Below the pieces are notes generated by a model. The model saw nothing but the letters and a program-made list of their open reading frames with translations. It was not told the origin of the DNA and did not search any database. This document shows, in pieces, positions 38,723 to 48,893 of a stretch of DNA of 61,293 bases (within the stretch, counting starts at the first letter, position 1; each line of letters starts with the position of its first letter). A program made the translations under genes and the position numbers. Source of the DNA: a virus; the IMG/VR virus record IMGVR_UViG_3300030430_001440, positions 1-61,293 of that record; one strand, given 5' to 3'.

Positions 38723-40375
38723 ATGAAATTTACACCTTTTCCAACATTTACTAATAAACAAGGAATTACGGGTATACAACCTATACAACTTCCACAGGCA
38801 AGACCATCGTTTCCAACAGCACGTAGACAAGCTCCAAGACGTGCACCTGAGCCTTCTACTAAAGAAGCAATAGCAGGTCTTTTACCACTTATACCAGAGT
38901 TTTTTGCGAAACGTAGGCGGGGTAAACAACCCTTGATGAATATGGCTGATTTTTATACAAGTATAGGTGCTAATCCTCTAGCACCAAGTAGAGAAGAAGA
39001 AGCTCAATATAGAGCATATTTATCATATGGACCGCAACGAGATACAAACAGGTTAGGCGGAACAGAATTATTTAATCTAGTTGCTGCTTCTCAAATGGGT
39101 AGAGGTGCACCTGCTTTCGTACAATCAGCTCTTGCTCTTAAAAAAGGTCGTGATGCACAAGCTGCCGCTATAAACCAACAAAGAGGGCAACTAATAAAAG
39201 AGGCTACTAAACCTGATACTTACGACTATGTAAATTTAATAGATACAGAAGCTGCTGCACTAGGTATGAATGCAACTGTATCGGGTAGAAGAAATACAAG
39301 AACAGGTAGTTTACAAGTACAATTACCTGAACAAGACGCTAGAGGTAACTATTTGTATAGAAATGCAGGTCCGAACTATTTAGTACAAACATCAACCACT
39401 GCAGACATAACACCTCCCGAGGACCCAACAGTCAAAGAATTTAAAAACGAATTTAAGTTAATCGACGAAAAAGAGAATGCTCTTGTTGGTTTTAATAATG
39501 TTGTTCAAAACACTATAAAGACACTAGATAGTATAGGTGAGGGTGATTTAACACCTAATACATTAACTTCTGCTTTAGTAGGCTTAGGTGATAGAGCTAG
39601 AATTGAATTTAATAATGTTTCTCAACTAATCGGTCGAGAAGGTAGATTATTCGGTAACGTTGACGATTTTGCTGCTGGTAAATCAGGAGCAGTAGGTAGA
39701 GAAGGCACAGGTATGGTAGCAGAAAAACTATATAAGGCTACGCAAGTTTTATTACAAGACCCAACTAATGAAGAAGCAATTAGAATGCAAGAAGAAGCAT
39801 TACAAGAATTAGATGGAATAACACAAACTTCTTATGGATATACGTTACGTGATAAAATGGATAAAACTGTTTTTAACGATGTTAGATTAAGGTCGCAATT
39901 TTTACAACTAGGTTATACTGCTGCTGCTATTAACGGACAAACAGGTAGAACACTTTCTGATAAAGACTTAGCTTATCACTTAGAAATAGTAGGTTTAGGT
40001 CAAACAACTAACCCTAGAGTTCTAAAGAAAAATCTGTTTGATTATATGAGACAAAGTTTAGATGGTGTTGATGCTGAGATTAATCTTAAGTTACAACAAC
40101 TTTATCCAAGATATAAAGACGAAATACTGAGAAATCCAATACTACAAAGTTATATAAACCCATATTACATAGTTCCTAAAGACGGTGAAAGATATCTTTA
40201 TCCTGAAAATATAGGAACACTTGATTATAGAAACTTTGCTACAAGACGTCCAGGATTTGGTTTCGAATTGTATTACGATGATATCGACTACAATAATTCA
40301 GCTTCATCAGGTGGTAGCTCAGATTTATTAGATTTGAACACTTCTTTAGACAATATTCTTGGCGTAGATAAATGA
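38723..40375 (+). CDS. Internal virion protein, 550 aa
   Basis: The N-terminus is Pro-, Gln- and Arg-rich (QARPSFPTARRQAPRRAPEP). A helical central region (EYRAYLSYGPQ-like, then GRGAPAFVQSALALKKGRDA) and a globular C-terminal half follow. No enzyme motif is seen. The size and order match the second of three internal core proteins in podoviruses (T7 gp14-16 analogues by position only). It overlaps the next gene by 4 bases. Confidence 0.75.
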   Translation: MKFTPFPTFTNKQGITGIQPIQLPQARPSFPTARRQAPRRAPEPSTKEAIAGLLPLIPEFFAKRRRGKQPLMNMADFYTSIGANPLAPSREEEAQYRAYLSYGPQRDTNRLGGTELFNLVAASQMGRGAPAFVQSALALKKGRDAQAAAINQQRGQLIKEATKPDTYDYVNLIDTEAAALGMNATVSGRRNTRTGSLQVQLPEQDARGNYLYRNAGPNYLVQTSTTADITPPEDPTVKEFKNEFKLIDEKENALVGFNNVVQNTIKTLDSIGEGDLTPNTLTSALVGLGDRARIEFNNVSQLIGREGRLFGNVDDFAAGKSGAVGREGTGMVAEKLYKATQVLLQDPTNEEAIRMQEEALQELDGITQTSYGYTLRDKMDKTVFNDVRLRSQFLQLGYTAAAINGQTGRTLSDKDLAYHLEIVGLGQTTNPRVLKKNLFDYMRQSLDGVDAEINLKLQQLYPRYKDEILRNPILQSYINPYYIVPKDGERYLYPENIGTLDYRNFATRRPGFGFELYYDDIDYNNSASSGGSSDLLDLNTSLDNILGVDK

Positions 40376-43300
40376 GCCAACAAGCAACACAACAAGTTAT
40401 AGATGCAGTTTATAGTTCACCTTTAAATAATAATCCTAATTTAACTTATGGCAGTGTGTTGTCGCCAATGGAAGTTAAAATACTAGCTATAGCTAGAGAT
40501 GAAAATACAAGAAATAGAGAAATACAAGCAGGCAATCTTGATACAGAAACTTATAATAGAATATTACAAGCTGTTCCCGTAATAGAAGAAAAACTAAAAG
40601 TATACAATATAGCCCCTATTTCGTATACTTTAGAAGAACGTGAACCTGAAACATTTGCAGCGATGCAAAGAGATCAAGAAGCAAGTCAACAACGACGAAT
40701 AATGGCAGGAGTACGTGGTAATTATCCGCAAGGCTATACACCTTTTGAAATTAAACCACCCATAGGTTTTGAAAAAAGACAAAGAATAGCAAGTTATGGT
40801 ATAGACCCTGATAACCCATATGAATTCGAAGATAGAACAAAAGAAAAAGCATTTTATAATGCATTAGCTTTTGGACCTAGAAGGTTATCAAAAGAAAACG
40901 TTCAATATGTTTTAGATAAATCAGATATAAAAGGTGATTTATTATACGTAGACCCAACAAAGCCTAATTTAGGTTTTAGATTTAAACCAGAAGGTAGCGA
41001 TCAATATCAAATATTACGAAACCCTAGATTAACAAGAGATGATATAAGAAAATTTGTATTACAAGAATCTCCTGCAATAGTAGGTGATATCTTAGGAATC
41101 GCTACTGCTGCTGCATTTACCAGAGGTCCTGTAGGCTCTGCAAATATACCTAATGCTTTTAAAAATATTTTAAAAACAACAGCAGGTTCTACTGCAGGTG
41201 CTGTAGGTGGTGATGTAGCTAGGTTAGTTTATGGTCAACAACAAGGTTATAACGACCTTACTCCAGAAGAAATAGTAGACGAAGCACAATTAATGGGTCT
41301 TTATGCAGGATTAGGGACAGGTGCTGTAAACATTGCTATGAAAGTTGTACCTGCTTTTTATAGAGCATTATCAGGCGAATTAATTCCTGCAGATGTATTA
41401 GCTAAAATACAAGGAGTAATAGATAGACAAGGTGCTATTTTACAACGTAAAGGTACAGAACAAACTATATACGGCGTAGACGTTGCAACCGTAGACGAAA
41501 TAAACGACCAAATACGTTATTTTGTAAAAAAAGCAGGTGAAGAATATAAAGGTTATAACCCTTCCCTAGCAGGAGCTAATCCATTAGATCAAGACGCAGC
41601 AGATTTAGAATTTATATGGCTGAAATTAGCAAAAGACCCAAACCTAACGAATTTATATGGGGAAATGAAAAGCCGTAATCAAAGTGTTATAAATTTATTA
41701 ATGAGAGAATTAGGTCAAGAATTCGAAGGTAAAGCATTAAAAGATATACCTGTAGGCACCGATGTTGACGAAGCAGTTCGTGCTAGTGCCCAAGAACAAA
41801 TAGATCGATATGTTACAGAAGGGTCAGCAGCTATTAACCGTATTCTTAAAGAAGCTGATGAAAGTATACCTACATCAAATACAACTTTATTCGATAAAAC
41901 TGTAAAAGGTGATGCAGATATTTTACCGAAAACGACCTCTAACTTAGCAGCCGTTAGAGATTTTTATTTAAAAGACTATCAAGACAATTTTAATAAAATA
42001 CTTAATGACCCACGTTATGCAGAATTTTCTACAGGTGCAGGTTTTACTAAAAATATTGCTAAAGAATTTAAATTGTTGCGTGACAATACAACAAGACAAT
42101 TTAAAAGACCAGAAGCTGTTAAAGAAATAGAACAAACATTAGGATTAGGTAATAAAGAAAAAACATTATTATATAGATTAGCAGGTCAATCCCCCGATGG
42201 TAGTGCTGTGTTTAAAAGTCCAGATTTTACGTTAAGAGAGTTATTTGAATTACAAATTGTTTTAAATGAATTAAGGGTAAATTCTAAAATTCAAAAATCA
42301 AGAGCTTTTGCTCGTACAGCTATAGAAGATATAAATAAACAAATAGATAAAAGTTTTAATGATGAAGTAGCTAAACGTTTAGGTATAACTGTAAGAACTA
42401 ACTATGGTAAAAAAGATTTAGATAAAATACAAGAATATAGGAGAGAAAACAACTTTGGTAATGATTTAACATTAGCTTATAGAGAAATGGATCAAGCGTA
42501 TACCGACGTTAATAATCAAGTTTTAAAACAATTAATAGCTAATGAAAGACCAGAAGAATTAATTCCTGCACTATTAAACAGTAATGTTCCTAATGCTAGA
42601 ATTAATACACCTGTTACTAATTTTATTAAAGTTTTAGAAAGCGGTGGTAATGATGGCGTTTTTTACGTTCAAAAACAGATGTTTGATTATATACAAAATA
42701 CAGTAATAAAACCTGATAATACTCCCTTACAAAATAATAAAGCCGTAAAGGATTTTATAAATAAAAACAAAGGCACGTTAGATGCAATATTTAAAGATGA
42801 TTTTGGAACAGTCATAAATAAAAATCAACTAGATAAAGTTGGTAGAAAAATAGCAGAACAAGACCGTCAAATAAATGTTTTAAGAAATACTTTTGGAGTA
42901 GATGCAGATTCTGTTAATCCTGTTTACGATATAGTAAATAATATTATTAGAGCAGGGTCTGATGTTAGAAGTAGCGGACAACTACAAAATGATATAGATT
43001 TTTTAATGACCACTATAGGTGATAATCCTATTTTAGAAGAACAAGTTGCAGCACTAACAAGAAATATTTTATTAAGAGATTTTTTAGGTTTACGTAAAGG
43101 AGCAGGAGGTCAGTTTGAAATAAACCCACAAGCCCTAAACAGTATTTTAAATGAAGGTTTTGGACCAGACGAACTAGCAGGTAGATTAACTTTTGAAGAA
43201 TCTTTTGGTAAATTATTAGGAAAAGATTCTGCAGATAATATAAAAGCTTTTAAATTATTAAATGATTTAGTACAAAGAGAAGTTGGGCTTGACCCTTCTG

Positions 43301-43743
43301 AAGGGTTAAGTTTAGCAATGATGAATGTAGATCAAACCTCAGCAGTGCCTGGATTTAAATTATTACAAAGAATGTTAATACCACCGCTTACGCAAACAGG
43401 TAGAAGGGTTACTGCCATTGATTTACTTATGAACACTCGTTCTGAAAATTTTATTAGACAAATGATAGCTGACCCAAAACTTGCTAGACAAGTAGTTAGA
43501 GCAGCAGAAGGCAGGATGTCAATACAACAATTAGCTAATTTCCTAGCTGCTTATAATATTACAGCAGGTAATGTAAAGATTGATAAATTTAATTTTCATA
43601 TCGAAGATATGGCAGATGAGTTACAGTATTATGATACAAAACTAAAAGAACTAAAAATAAATCAAAAAGAAGAACTTACATTAGAAGATGAACAAGCGAT
43701 ACTCGATGTAGTTACAGAGTATATGAACAATAGAAGAAAATGA
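40372..43743 (+). CDS. Large internal virion protein, 1123 aa
   Basis: The largest protein of the phage: a helical, charged polypeptide with a Gly/Ala-rich hydrophobic stretch near 245-295 (AAAFTRGPVGSANIPNAFKN, GSTAGAVGGDVARLV) that might insert in a membrane during ejection. No transglycosylase motif is evident. By size and position it is the main DNA ejection protein. Both ends overlap neighbours by 4 bases. Confidence 0.8.
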   Translation: MSQQATQQVIDAVYSSPLNNNPNLTYGSVLSPMEVKILAIARDENTRNREIQAGNLDTETYNRILQAVPVIEEKLKVYNIAPISYTLEEREPETFAAMQRDQEASQQRRIMAGVRGNYPQGYTPFEIKPPIGFEKRQRIASYGIDPDNPYEFEDRTKEKAFYNALAFGPRRLSKENVQYVLDKSDIKGDLLYVDPTKPNLGFRFKPEGSDQYQILRNPRLTRDDIRKFVLQESPAIVGDILGIATAAAFTRGPVGSANIPNAFKNILKTTAGSTAGAVGGDVARLVYGQQQGYNDLTPEEIVDEAQLMGLYAGLGTGAVNIAMKVVPAFYRALSGELIPADVLAKIQGVIDRQGAILQRKGTEQTIYGVDVATVDEINDQIRYFVKKAGEEYKGYNPSLAGANPLDQDAADLEFIWLKLAKDPNLTNLYGEMKSRNQSVINLLMRELGQEFEGKALKDIPVGTDVDEAVRASAQEQIDRYVTEGSAAINRILKEADESIPTSNTTLFDKTVKGDADILPKTTSNLAAVRDFYLKDYQDNFNKILNDPRYAEFSTGAGFTKNIAKEFKLLRDNTTRQFKRPEAVKEIEQTLGLGNKEKTLLYRLAGQSPDGSAVFKSPDFTLRELFELQIVLNELRVNSKIQKSRAFARTAIEDINKQIDKSFNDEVAKRLGITVRTNYGKKDLDKIQEYRRENNFGNDLTLAYREMDQAYTDVNNQVLKQLIANERPEELIPALLNSNVPNARINTPVTNFIKVLESGGNDGVFYVQKQMFDYIQNTVIKPDNTPLQNNKAVKDFINKNKGTLDAIFKDDFGTVINKNQLDKVGRKIAEQDRQINVLRNTFGVDADSVNPVYDIVNNIIRAGSDVRSSGQLQNDIDFLMTTIGDNPILEEQVAALTRNILLRDFLGLRKGAGGQFEINPQALNSILNEGFGPDELAGRLTFEESFGKLLGKDSADNIKAFKLLNDLVQREVGLDPSEGLSLAMMNVDQTSAVPGFKLLQRMLIPPLTQTGRRVTAIDLLMNTRSENFIRQMIADPKLARQVVRAAEGRMSIQQLANFLAAYNITAGNVKIDKFNFHIEDMADELQYYDTKLKELKINQKEELTLEDEQAILDVVTEYMNNRRK

Positions 43744-45059
43744 TATTATTAAATAATAGAAACGGCATTATTTCGTTAGCCAACGCTAGGCGAGACGCTA
43801 ATATATCTAGGAATAGAGCAAGAGATCAGTACGAATCAGACGTAGCTGATTTTAAAGATGCCCGTGTTAGAGAAATAGAAAACGATTTTATGTCTACTGG
43901 GGGTTTTTCTGATAACCCTGTATTTATGCAATCCCCTTTAGTTGAAGAACTCCCAAGCGACATGATAGTACCTCCTATGCCTGATGAATTTAGTATACCT
44001 TTTAATCCGATAGATGATCTAGGACCTATAGAAAACCCATATGTCCCTATTTTTGAACAACCTGTATCAGGTAAACCCGAGCCACCACCTTCTATTGGTG
44101 GTCCAGGTCCAGGTCCAGGAGACCCATTTGATCCAATAAATCAACCACCTATAAAACCACCTGTTGAACCTTCTCCAATACGACCTCCAGATGATCCACC
44201 TTTTTACGGAGGACCTGTGCCACCACCTCCAGGAGTTGAGCCACCAGTTTTTATACCACCTGATCTAACACCACCTCCAGAAGGCTTTCCTATCATAGTC
44301 AGAGATAAAAGACCTTTTTACGAGCCACCAACATCTTTTGAAAGTGGTGTGCCTGCATTTAAACTTCCGTCAGGACTTTCTATCGACAGGTTTGGAAGAG
44401 CTCCAGGAGACTATGGAAGACCAGAGCCAACTCCTTTGCCTCCGAAACCAATAAAACCAATACCAAAACCAGAGCCACCGATTTTTTGTTTTGTAAGAGG
44501 AACAAAAGTTGATATGGCTAATGGTACGCAAAAACCTATTGAAAATATAAAAGTTGGTGATATAGTTTTAGCACAAGATAATGCTTCTGATGTAGTTTCT
44601 TACGTACATGATATACCAAAAGATAATAGAAACTTATGGACTATAAATGATAGAATAACAGCTACAGATGCACATGCATTTTTAACAGAAGACGGTTGGA
44701 AATCTAATAATTCTAAATTATCAAATACCGTGTACAATGCTTATGGGATTGAAGTAAAAGATTTACAAGTAGGGGATAAATTAATTACTAAAGAAGGTGT
44801 AGAAGAAGTAACTAAATTAGAAAATTCAGAAGCTTTTGTAAAAGTATATAACTTTACTACCTCATCAACACATACGTATTTGGTTGATGGTGTTGTATCA
44901 CATAATAAACAACCACCAATTATACCTCGTCCTCTTGAGCCTGTAGAGAAAAAATTCGGTGGGCGTTTAAATAAAGGGATTATGCGGTTGCCGCAAAGTC
45001 AACAAGGGGATATAATGACAACAAGAATATTCCAAAATGCATTTAAGCCAAGGAGATAA
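43740..45059 (+). CDS. Virion-region protein with intein-like Hint domain, 439 aa
   Basis: Residues 1-249 include a long Pro-rich region (PPPGVEPPVFIPPDLTPPPE). At Cys250 a Hint domain begins: CFVRGTKVDMANG, KPIENIKVGDIVLAQD, then TDAHAFLTEDGW (block B-like His) and VYNFTTSSTHTYLVDGVVSHN, which ends at His388-Asn389. Residue 390 is Lys, not the Cys, Ser or Thr needed for splicing. The order fits bacterial intein-like (BIL) domains, which can cleave or cross-link proteins. The 50 residues after it resume Pro-rich sequence. Its gene ends the ejection-protein run before 45063. Confidence 0.82.
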   Translation: MILLNNRNGIISLANARRDANISRNRARDQYESDVADFKDARVREIENDFMSTGGFSDNPVFMQSPLVEELPSDMIVPPMPDEFSIPFNPIDDLGPIENPYVPIFEQPVSGKPEPPPSIGGPGPGPGDPFDPINQPPIKPPVEPSPIRPPDDPPFYGGPVPPPPGVEPPVFIPPDLTPPPEGFPIIVRDKRPFYEPPTSFESGVPAFKLPSGLSIDRFGRAPGDYGRPEPTPLPPKPIKPIPKPEPPIFCFVRGTKVDMANGTQKPIENIKVGDIVLAQDNASDVVSYVHDIPKDNRNLWTINDRITATDAHAFLTEDGWKSNNSKLSNTVYNAYGIEVKDLQVGDKLITKEGVEEVTKLENSEAFVKVYNFTTSSTHTYLVDGVVSHNKQPPIIPRPLEPVEKKFGGRLNKGIMRLPQSQQGDIMTTRIFQNAFKPRR

Positions 45060-45062
45060 ACT

Positions 45063-45536
45063 ATGATGCAACAAGGTATAATGAGCAAACTAGATCAACT
45101 TAGACAAGGTAGCGGAGCAGCACCTATGGCAGGTCCAGCACCTATGGCAGGTCCAGCACCTATGCCACCAACAGCACCTTCTCCAGAACTAATGCAAGAT
45201 CAAGCACCTGAAATGGTAGCAGAAAGACCTGAGCCTGTAGATGCAGGACAAGATGCACAAAACTTGGCTTCAGCTGTTATACAAAGATCACAAGGTGATC
45301 CTCAACTAGCTTTAAATATTATAGAAGGAGCCAAAGGCATAATAATACAAAGTATAGAGGGTAGTCAACGTGAACCACAGATGATGGAAGATGGTGGTCC
45401 ACTAAAACCAATACCAGAAGATAATAAAGGTTTAGCAAAACTACCAGAAAAGGTTAGAAACAAAATGGGTTTTATGGCTGAAGGTGGTGATGTACAAAGT
45501 GCATTAAACAGATTAAATTATTTAAGAGATAATTAA
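45063..45536 (+). CDS. Small structural protein, 157 aa
   Basis: An Ala/Pro/Met-rich region has the perfect repeat APMAGPAPMAGPAPMP. It is followed by helices and a C-terminal QMMEDGGPLKPIPEDNKGLA, KLPEKVRNKMGFMAEGGDVQ motif, like the other Gly-rich virion proteins here. AAGGAG precedes the ATG. Its stop codon overlaps the stop of the minus-strand helicase gene. Confidence 0.75.
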   Translation: MMQQGIMSKLDQLRQGSGAAPMAGPAPMAGPAPMPPTAPSPELMQDQAPEMVAERPEPVDAGQDAQNLASAVIQRSQGDPQLALNIIEGAKGIIIQSIEGSQREPQMMEDGGPLKPIPEDNKGLAKLPEKVRNKMGFMAEGGDVQSALNRLNYLRDN

Positions 45537-46981
45537 TTAATCCAATCTTTCCATTTTTCGTCGCCTAATACTTCTTGTGCTAAATTAAGTTTACTTCTAA
45601 GTGCTTTTACAATTTTTTCATCAACTGTTCCTTTAGCGACTAAATCTATATAGGTAACTTTATTACTTTGTCCTATACGATGAGCACGGTCTTCAGATTG
45701 TAAACGTTTTTCTAAATCGTAATTATTACTATAATAAATTACATTTTTAGCTTCTGTTAATGTAATACCGTAACCACCTGTTTGTACATTACTAATTAAA
45801 TACTGTAGTTGTGAATTAGGGTCTTGAAACCTACGTATAATTTCTTGTCTTTCTTCATCAGGTGTTTCACCATAATAAGTAGCTACACTATCTGTTCCTG
45901 TAAATTCTTGTAAAGTTTTTAATATTCTTTTTATATCGTATTGATAGTTCGCCCATATAATAGTTTTACCTTGCGTTTCTTGTAAAATATTTATAAGTTC
46001 ATCTAACCTATTATTTTTAATTTCAACTTCTTCCCCTTGATCGTGTTTTACGAAACCGCAAACAACTTGATGTAATCTAAGTATTTGTGTAAGTATTGAA
46101 GTTACACTTACTGTTTCATTCGATTCTAATTCAGCTATGGCATACTTTGCAATATCTTTATAAACTTTCTTTTGTTCAGGTGTTAGTTCTACTTCACGAG
46201 TTGTATAGATTTTATCAGGTAAATCTAAACATTCTTTCTTTAAAACTCTATAAGAAAAACTATCTAAAGATGAAGTTAGTTCCTCTAAATTTTGATAACC
46301 CACGACTTGTCTAAAACTATGTGTTCCTAATTTTCTATTCAAAACTTGTGCATATCTATTTTGAAAAGAATAAAAAGAACCGTATCCGAGCAGGTGTGTA
46401 TTAAGAAAAGCACATTGACTATATAAATCAAGTGGTGAGCGTGTAACAGGAAAGCCTGTAAGTATTCTACGATACTTTGTATTTACCGCTAGTTTAATTA
46501 AATTTTTAGTTCTTTGTGCTTTCGGGTTTTTTATTGTTGTAGATTCATCTACCGCCATTAAACATAAATTACCCATAATAAACTTATCAACATAAGCTAC
46601 ACCTTTTTTAGTGCTAAACGCTTCTACATTAATAATAAGTATTTTGAGTTCGTAACACGGGTCAAACAGTTCTACTAAATCTTTCTTTTGTTTTTTATTA
46701 GGTGCGGGATTCCAAATAGCCGTTTTATATTCTACGTGGTCAGGCATATGTGCAGGTATTTCTTTTTCTAACCAGTTCCTATAAACTCCTTTAGGGGCGA
46801 TTATAATAGCAGAATTAATAACACCTTTATTATAAAGAATAGCAATATTATCTATTAATACTTTAGATTTACCTGTGCCCATTTCCATAAAATAAGCGTA
46901 TTCGTGTTTCTTCCACGATTTCTTTAACGCTTGTAATTGGTGTGCGTATGGCTTAGTTTTAAACTTATAATTTATTTCCAT
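45533..46981 (-). CDS. SNF2-type superfamily 2 helicase, 482 aa
   Basis: The sequence has motif I MEMGTGKSKV, motif II as MAVDESTTIKNP (DEST instead of DEAH), motif III LTGFPVTRSP, then in the second lobe TIIWANYQYDIKRIL, VQTGGYGITLTEAKNVIYYS and EDRAHRIGQSNKVTYIDLVA. This is the SWI2/SNF2 helicase-like ATPase family that moves along double-stranded DNA. Phage members are thought to act in replication or recombination. It is the only minus-strand gene and faces the late block tail to tail. An intergenic region of 247 bases separates it from the forward replication genes. Confidence 0.93.
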   Translation of the reverse strand: MEINYKFKTKPYAHQLQALKKSWKKHEYAYFMEMGTGKSKVLIDNIAILYNKGVINSAIIIAPKGVYRNWLEKEIPAHMPDHVEYKTAIWNPAPNKKQKKDLVELFDPCYELKILIINVEAFSTKKGVAYVDKFIMGNLCLMAVDESTTIKNPKAQRTKNLIKLAVNTKYRRILTGFPVTRSPLDLYSQCAFLNTHLLGYGSFYSFQNRYAQVLNRKLGTHSFRQVVGYQNLEELTSSLDSFSYRVLKKECLDLPDKIYTTREVELTPEQKKVYKDIAKYAIAELESNETVSVTSILTQILRLHQVVCGFVKHDQGEEVEIKNNRLDELINILQETQGKTIIWANYQYDIKRILKTLQEFTGTDSVATYYGETPDEERQEIIRRFQDPNSQLQYLISNVQTGGYGITLTEAKNVIYYSNNYDLEKRLQSEDRAHRIGQSNKVTYIDLVAKGTVDEKIVKALRSKLNLAQEVLGDEKWKDWIN

Positions 46982-47228
46982 CTATACTTTCTAATTTCTA
47001 AGTAATAATATAATCTATATCTAATAGAAAATATAGCCCAAAATAATAATCCTCTTATCCGATTAGTAGAGGATAATCTATAGAATCTATTAAAATATTA
47101 ACGATATTAGTAAATCTCTAAAATTTTTTATATAAAATAAAATATTTTTAAAATAAATAATACTAATAACTTTACTTTGGTATTAGTCGCCTATATATTA
47201 ATAGCCTAGAAATAAGAAAGGAGAAAAA
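46982..47228. other. Divergent AT-rich intergenic region
   Basis: This 247-base gap lies between the minus-strand helicase and the forward replication genes. It holds a hairpin ATCCTCT (47049-47055)/AGAGGAT (47068-47074), with an overlapping alternative TTATCC/GGATAA, then almost pure A/T to 47160, then the TTTACT promoter (47171-47199). It could hold promoters for both strands or an origin; the sequence does not decide. Confidence 0.5.
47171..47199 (+). promoter_or_regulatory. Promoter cassette TTTACT-N17-TATATT
   Basis: TTTACT at 47171-47176 and TATATT at 47194-47199, spacer 17. GAAAGGAGAAA precedes the ATG at 47229. It heads the replication operon. Confidence 0.75.
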
Positions 47229-47555
47229 ATGACAGTATATGTTGTTCAAGAAGTTCCAGGACGAAACATCGCAGGTGCTAGACAGTATGGCGATTTTGAA
47301 GTTTTGTTACCTTCTAATACACAAATCATGTTAAGCTCTGGACCTTCTGTTCGTAGAATGAAAAAACTACTACAAGACTATAAAGAGGGCGATTACTTAT
47401 TGTTGATAGGAGACCCTGCGGCTATTGGCGTAGCGTGTTCTTTAGCTGCATTTTTTAATCGAGGTAAATATAGTATATTAAAGTGGGATAAACAAGAAGG
47501 CTTGTATTATCCTGTAGAAATAGATATACATCAGAAAGGAGAATTAAATGAGTGA
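47229..47555 (+). CDS. Conserved phage protein at the head of the replication operon, 108 aa
   Basis: The sequence (MTVYVVQEVPGRNIAGARQY, then GDYLLLIGDPAAIGVACSLA) is a recurrent small protein before replication genes in marine podoviruses; function unknown. The phage ribosome site precedes it. It overlaps the next gene by 8 bases. Confidence 0.8.
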   Translation: MTVYVVQEVPGRNIAGARQYGDFEVLLPSNTQIMLSSGPSVRRMKKLLQDYKEGDYLLLIGDPAAIGVACSLAAFFNRGKYSILKWDKQEGLYYPVEIDIHQKGELNE

Positions 47556-48117
47556 AAAACCTACTTTTGAAGAACTTGTTGGTAATACTAAACCAGATTC
47601 ATGGGATAGTGAAGTTACTGACAATGAATTAGCTACAGTTTCTAGTTTAGCTCAAAAACAATTAGCCCTTGCGAACGAAGTTTCAGGGTTAGAAGATATG
47701 TTAAAAGCTAAAAAAGAAGAGTTGCGTTTAACCCAAGAACAAGAGCTACCTGACGCTATGTCAGCAGCAGGACTTACGCAGATAACTTTATCTACAGGAG
47801 AAAAGATATCTATTAATGAGTTCTATAGTGCTCATATTTCTAAGGCAAACCAACAACAAGCTTACCAATGGCTTTTAGATAACGGTCATGAGGGAATTAT
47901 AAAGAATGAAGTTTCTTTAAAATTTGGTCGTGGTGAGAGTGCTATTGTTGATGAAACAGTATTAGCTCTTAAATCTAGAGGTCTATCGCCAGAGGTAAAA
48001 CAGAGTATTCATCCGTCTACGTTAAAAGCTTTTGTAAAAGAACAGTTAACGACGGGGAATGATATACCAACTGAGCCTTTCGGAGTCTATATAGGCACGA
48101 AGGCTATCATCAAATAG
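47548..48117 (+). CDS. Replication-region coiled-coil protein, 189 aa
   Basis: A central coiled coil (ANEVSGLEDMLKAKKEELRL) is followed by a globular end: LKFGRGESAIVDETVLALKS, then HPSTLKAFVKEQL. Such proteins recur between replication genes of marine phages; the family name is unknown to me. AAAGGAG precedes the ATG. Confidence 0.75.
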   Translation: MSEKPTFEELVGNTKPDSWDSEVTDNELATVSSLAQKQLALANEVSGLEDMLKAKKEELRLTQEQELPDAMSAAGLTQITLSTGEKISINEFYSAHISKANQQQAYQWLLDNGHEGIIKNEVSLKFGRGESAIVDETVLALKSRGLSPEVKQSIHPSTLKAFVKEQLTTGNDIPTEPFGVYIGTKAIIK

Positions 48118-48126
48118 GAGTAGAAC

Positions 48127-48891
48127 ATGATTGATGAAAATAAAGAAGTAGCTCCAAAAGCTACAACCGATGTAGTAACTTTCGATGATACTTTGTTATC
48201 GGAAGGAACTGGATTAGAAGAAACTACGGTAGAGGATTTTGCGATTCCTTTTATCAGAGTTTTACAACCCATGTCGCCACAACTTAATAAAGCTAGTGGC
48301 TCATATGTAGAAGGTGCAAGTGCAGGTGATCTTTATAACACAGTTACTAACAGTGTTTATTCAGGTGATAAAGGAATTGTTTTAGTTCCTAGTGCTTATA
48401 TCAAAAAATATATTGAATGGGTGCCAAGAGAGAAAGGTGGTGGTTTAGTTAACGCTAACCACGATATTTCTATTTTAAGTGAGTGTAGAAAAGACCCAGA
48501 GTCTAGAAAATACTATACTAAAGATGGTAATGAGATTGTAGAAACTGCACAGTTTTATGTGTTAGTTCTTGATCCAGAACCACAACAAGCTGTTATAGCA
48601 TTTACTTCTACACAACTAAGTGTAGCACGTAAATGGTTAACTATGATGAGAATGGCTAGAGTACAAAACTCACAAGGTCAACACGTAGAAGCACCTATGT
48701 TTGCTTATACTTATAGACTTACTACTACTTCGCAATCTAATGATAAAGGCACATGGAATAGCTTTAGCGTAAGCCAAGAAGGTCAGACTTCTTTAGCAGA
48801 TGCACAAATTGCTAAAACTTTTATGACTGCCGCTAGATCAGGAGAGGTTGAAGTTAAAGAAGAACAGTTAGACGACACAGTTACACTGTAG
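48127..48891 (+). CDS. Replication-region protein, possibly ssDNA-binding, 254 aa
   Basis: The acidic N-terminus and acidic C-terminus (KEEQLDDTVTL) flank a beta-rich centre with FAIPFIRVLQPMSPQLNKAS and GIVLVPSAYIKKYIEWVPRE. Position before the primase and an acidic tail are like phage single-strand-binding proteins such as T7 gp2.5, but there is no decisive motif. TAGGAG precedes the ATG. Confidence 0.7.
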   Translation: MIDENKEVAPKATTDVVTFDDTLLSEGTGLEETTVEDFAIPFIRVLQPMSPQLNKASGSYVEGASAGDLYNTVTNSVYSGDKGIVLVPSAYIKKYIEWVPREKGGGLVNANHDISILSECRKDPESRKYYTKDGNEIVETAQFYVLVLDPEPQQAVIAFTSTQLSVARKWLTMMRMARVQNSQGQHVEAPMFAYTYRLTTTSQSNDKGTWNSFSVSQEGQTSLADAQIAKTFMTAARSGEVEVKEEQLDDTVTL

Positions 48892-48893
48892 CC

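Noticed and set aside
43740-45059. Canonical splicing intein
   Set aside because: The residue after the terminal His-Asn is Lys, so no nucleophile exists for splicing; a homing endonuclease is also absent.
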